From CAZIVE01 sp964542435 (GTDB taxonomy: Bacteria > Bacteroidota > Bacteroidia > Bacteroidales > Tannerellaceae), in assembly GCA_964542435.1 (NCBI GenBank), contig CAZIVE010000118.1, forward strand, positions 1 through 8,250: 8,250 nucleotides of DNA, written 5' to 3'. The notes beneath the pieces are model-generated. The model did no database searches and had not been told where the DNA came from. It saw nothing but the letters and a program-made list of their open reading frames with translations. A program made the translations under genes and the position numbers. Within the stretch, counting starts at the first letter, position 1. Every line of letters begins with the position of its first letter. This document shows positions 5,926 to 8,250 of this stretch, one piece after another.

Positions 5926-8136
5926 TTATTTCAGTTCGAAAGGCACTTTGCCTCTGATGTCAGTAGCAGACGCTGCAAAGATAGCTTCAAATTTGCCAGG
6001 TTCTGCAATCCATTCGCCTTTCGTGTCGTCGTAGTAACTCAGAGCAGCCTTGTCGATAGTAATGGAGACAGTCTTCTCTTCGCCCGGAGCGAGAGTGACT
6101 TTGCTGAAGCCTTTGAGTTCCTTTACAGGACGCGGCAGTGATGATTTGAGATCGCTGACATAAAGCTGAACCAACTCTTTGCCTTCGCGTGTGCCGGTGT
6201 TCTTGACATTGATACTGAAGGTCATCGTGCCGTCGGCTGACATCTCATTCTTGTCGGCGGTCGGTTTGCTCCAGGCAAATGTCGTATAGCTCAATCCGTA
6301 ACCGAACGGGAAGAGCGGCTTGATCTTTTTGCTGTCAGCCCATCGGTAACCAACGAAGAGACCCTCTTTATACGTCTCCTGTTCAGCTGTGCCTGGATAG
6401 GCTCCAAGAGCGATAGCTCCATTATCCTGCAGCTTTACGGGGAAGGTGAAAGGCAGGTGACCAGAAGGATTGACGTCACCCATCAGTACGGCTGCCAGAG
6501 CATTGCCGGCTTCTGAACCTTCATACCAAGCTTCTACGATGGCAGGAACCTGTTTTACCCAAGGCATCGATACGGCGTTGCCGCTGATGATGACGACAGC
6601 CAGATTAGGATTGGCCGCAGCCAGTGCACTGATCAGTGCATCCTGTCCGTAAGAGAGTTCCAAACCTTTGCGGTCGGCACCTTCACTATCTTGGCCTTCG
6701 TTCTTGTTGAGGCCACCGATGAAGATAACTACATCTGCTTCTTTCGCTGCTTTGACAGCCTCTTCGCGCATGGCATCGAGATTGATCTCGCGTACCTGGG
6801 CTTTCGCACCTTTGACATCCTGTTCGGCAACGGCCGGTGAAGCATATCCTTCAACGTATGTCACGGTGGTGTCATTGCCTATGCGGGCTTGGATACCTTC
6901 CAGCGGTGAAACCTCTTTCTTTACCTTTAATGAAGAAGAACCGCCGCCGATGGTCATGCGTTTGGTGGCATTCTCCCCAACCACGAGGATCTTCTTGTAT
7001 TTCTTCAGATCGAGCGGCAGCAGATTCTTGTTGTTTTGCAGAAGGACGATACCATTTTCTGCAATCGTGCGGCCTGCCAAAGCATGTTCGGGAGAGGCAA
7101 ACGATCCATAGTGCTGTTCTTTGGCCATGTTGGTGCGGAAGATAAGACGGAGTACGCGACGAGCCTTGTCGTTGAGTTCATCGGTTCCCACCTTGCCCTG
7201 TTTGATCAGATCCAGATAAGGTTTGGCCAGATAATAGTTGTCGTACGCATTGCTGGCTCCCCAGTTCAGACCGTTGGTCCAGGTACCGAATTCCATATCC
7301 ATACCATTCTTGATAGCTTCCATGGTGTTGTGAACGCCGCCCCAGTCGGATACGACTACGCCGTCGAACTTCCATTTGCCCTTCAGAATATCGTTGAGCA
7401 GATACTGATTCTCACAGCAGTGCTGGTTTTTGTATTGGTTGTAAGCGCCCATGATTGCCCATGCTCCACCTTCCTGCACAGCAGCTTTGAAAGCGGGAAG
7501 ATAAATCTCGTTGAGCGTACGGTCGTCCACGTTGACATTCACCGTGCCGCGGTTAAATTCCTGGTCGTTAAGTGCAAAATGCTTAACACAGGCAGCAACG
7601 CCGTTACTCTGTACACCTTTAATATATGGTACCACCATGCGAGAGGTGAGGAACGGATCCTCGCCGAGATATTCAAAGTTACGTCCGTTGAGAGGCGTAC
7701 GGTAGATGTTGACGCCCGGTCCGAGCAGAACGTTCTTCTTGCGGTAACGAGCCTCTTCACCGATGCTCTTGCCATAGAGTGCAGACATGGCAGGATCCCA
7801 TGTGGCTGCGAGGCAGGTCAGAGCGGGATAAGCTGTACAGGAGTCGCTGGTCCATCCAGCTCCAAACCATTCGTCCCAAAGCACTTCAGCTCTGATTCCG
7901 TGAGGGCCGTCAGACATCCAGTTCTCGGGAATACCGAGGCGTGGCACGCCGGCGGAGCTGAATTTGGATTGTGCATGGATCAATGCCACTTTTTCTTCCA
8001 GTGTCATGCGTTGGAGCGCATCTTCCACCCTTTGTTCGATGGGTTTGTTGGTATCGAGATAAACCGGCTTCTCTTCCTGTGCCATCACGGGAAGTGCGAT
8101 CATCGACGCTACCATTACAATAGTTTTAAGATTCAT
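5926..8136 (-). CDS. Secreted glycoside hydrolase family 3 beta-glucosidase
   Basis: This 736-residue enzyme has full GH3 architecture: a TIM-barrel domain (about 35-335), an alpha/beta sandwich domain (about 360-570), and a C-terminal fibronectin-III-like domain (about 650-730, VQLYVSD and RPVKELKGFSKV). The likely nucleophile is D264 in VVVSDWGG, and the likely acid/base is E485 in SEGADR. Substrate-site signatures SDGPHG (75-80), GRNFEYLGEDP (151-161) and KHF (185-187) are present. An N-terminal signal peptide ends at VMA|QEE (after residue 19); with no lipobox cysteine, the protein should be soluble in the periplasm or secreted. Members release terminal beta-linked glucose or xylose from oligosaccharides; the exact linkage cannot be read from sequence. 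No SusC/SusD, regulator or second carbohydrate enzyme lies nearby, so it does not appear to belong to a polysaccharide utilisation locus within this window. There is no PA14 insertion. The ATG start places the signal peptide correctly and follows a promoter motif. Confidence 0.95.
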   Translation of the reverse strand: MNLKTIVMVASMIALPVMAQEEKPVYLDTNKPIEQRVEDALQRMTLEEKVALIHAQSKFSSAGVPRLGIPENWMSDGPHGIRAEVLWDEWFGAGWTSDSCTAYPALTCLAATWDPAMSALYGKSIGEEARYRKKNVLLGPGVNIYRTPLNGRNFEYLGEDPFLTSRMVVPYIKGVQSNGVAACVKHFALNDQEFNRGTVNVNVDDRTLNEIYLPAFKAAVQEGGAWAIMGAYNQYKNQHCCENQYLLNDILKGKWKFDGVVVSDWGGVHNTMEAIKNGMDMEFGTWTNGLNWGASNAYDNYYLAKPYLDLIKQGKVGTDELNDKARRVLRLIFRTNMAKEQHYGSFASPEHALAGRTIAENGIVLLQNNKNLLPLDLKKYKKILVVGENATKRMTIGGGSSSLKVKKEVSPLEGIQARIGNDTTVTYVEGYASPAVAEQDVKGAKAQVREINLDAMREEAVKAAKEADVVIFIGGLNKNEGQDSEGADRKGLELSYGQDALISALAAANPNLAVVIISGNAVSMPWVKQVPAIVEAWYEGSEAGNALAAVLMGDVNPSGHLPFTFPVKLQDNGAIALGAYPGTAEQETYKEGLFVGYRWADSKKIKPLFPFGYGLSYTTFAWSKPTADKNEMSADGTMTFSINVKNTGTREGKELVQLYVSDLKSSLPRPVKELKGFSKVTLAPGEEKTVSITIDKAALSYYDDTKGEWIAEPGKFEAIFAASATDIRGKVPFELK
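8077..8136 (-). other. Signal peptide coding segment of the GH3 enzyme
   Basis: The first 19 to 20 residues have one lysine at position 4, a hydrophobic core (IVMVASMIALPV) and a V-x-A motif before Gln20, consistent with type I signal peptidase cleavage. The positively charged n-region is short but acceptable. This supports both export and the chosen ATG. Confidence 0.8.
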
Positions 8137-8161
8137 AATTGGTCGTTTAATTTTAATCCTA

Positions 8162-8193
8162 CAAAAGTACTTAAAAACCGAAAGAATAGCAAT
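8162..8193 (-). promoter_or_regulatory. Bacteroidetes-type promoter for the GH3 gene
   Basis: On the minus strand TACTTTTG (8162-8169) fits the -7 consensus TAnnTTTG, and ATTG (8190-8193) is a three-of-four match to the -33 TTTG with a 20-nt spacer, the same spacing as in the ABC-F promoter. The expected start near 8155 would give a leader of about 20 nt before the ATG at 8134-8136. No operator or riboswitch is apparent in the rest of 8137-8250, which is AT-rich and otherwise featureless. Confidence 0.6.
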
Positions 8194-8250
8194 AATGAGT
8201 ATGCTAATGAATCTTGGGAATCGTTATGCATTCTTATCTGTTACTGTCTG

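Overview
The window looks like an ordinary chromosomal stretch from a member of the Bacteroidales, probably Prevotella or a close relative. Three things point there. One protein matches the Bacteroidetes-restricted DUF4494 family. Three intergenic regions carry the Bacteroidetes sigma-ABfr -7 motif TAnnTTTG rather than a -35/-10 promoter. The ABC-F and dihydroorotate-dehydrogenase-like proteins have features I associate with this phylum. The genus is inference. All six convincing genes are on the minus strand, so transcription runs from high to low coordinates.

Layout in transcription order: a short upstream region with a promoter (8137-8250); a secreted glycoside hydrolase family 3 beta-glucosidase (5926-8136); a DUF4494 protein (5380-5901) that overlaps by 4 nt a YggS/PLPBP PLP-homeostasis protein (4712-5383); an intergenic promoter; a dihydroorotate-dehydrogenase-like flavoprotein (3648-4625); a hairpin terminator interleaved with the next promoter (3559-3612); an ABC-F ATPase (1912-3528); and, 5 nt later, a membrane-anchored LTA-synthase/sulfatase-fold enzyme (77-1906). 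Positions 1-76 hold no gene I can defend.

From spacing and promoter motifs I infer three main transcription units: the GH3 gene with possible read-through into DUF4494-yggS; the DHOD-like gene alone; and ABC-F plus the LTA-synthase-family gene. The genes do not form one pathway. They cover glycan breakdown in the periplasm or outside the cell, PLP homeostasis, a flavin oxidoreductase of unknown substrate, ribosome-associated ATPase activity, and envelope modification.

I found no mobile element, CRISPR array, RNA gene or phage signature, and no new multi-gene system. The most interesting points are small: the ABC-F protein has one consensus and one clearly degenerate ATP site; the DHOD-like protein lacks the dihydroorotate-binding signature; and a promoter -33 element sits inside a terminator stem.
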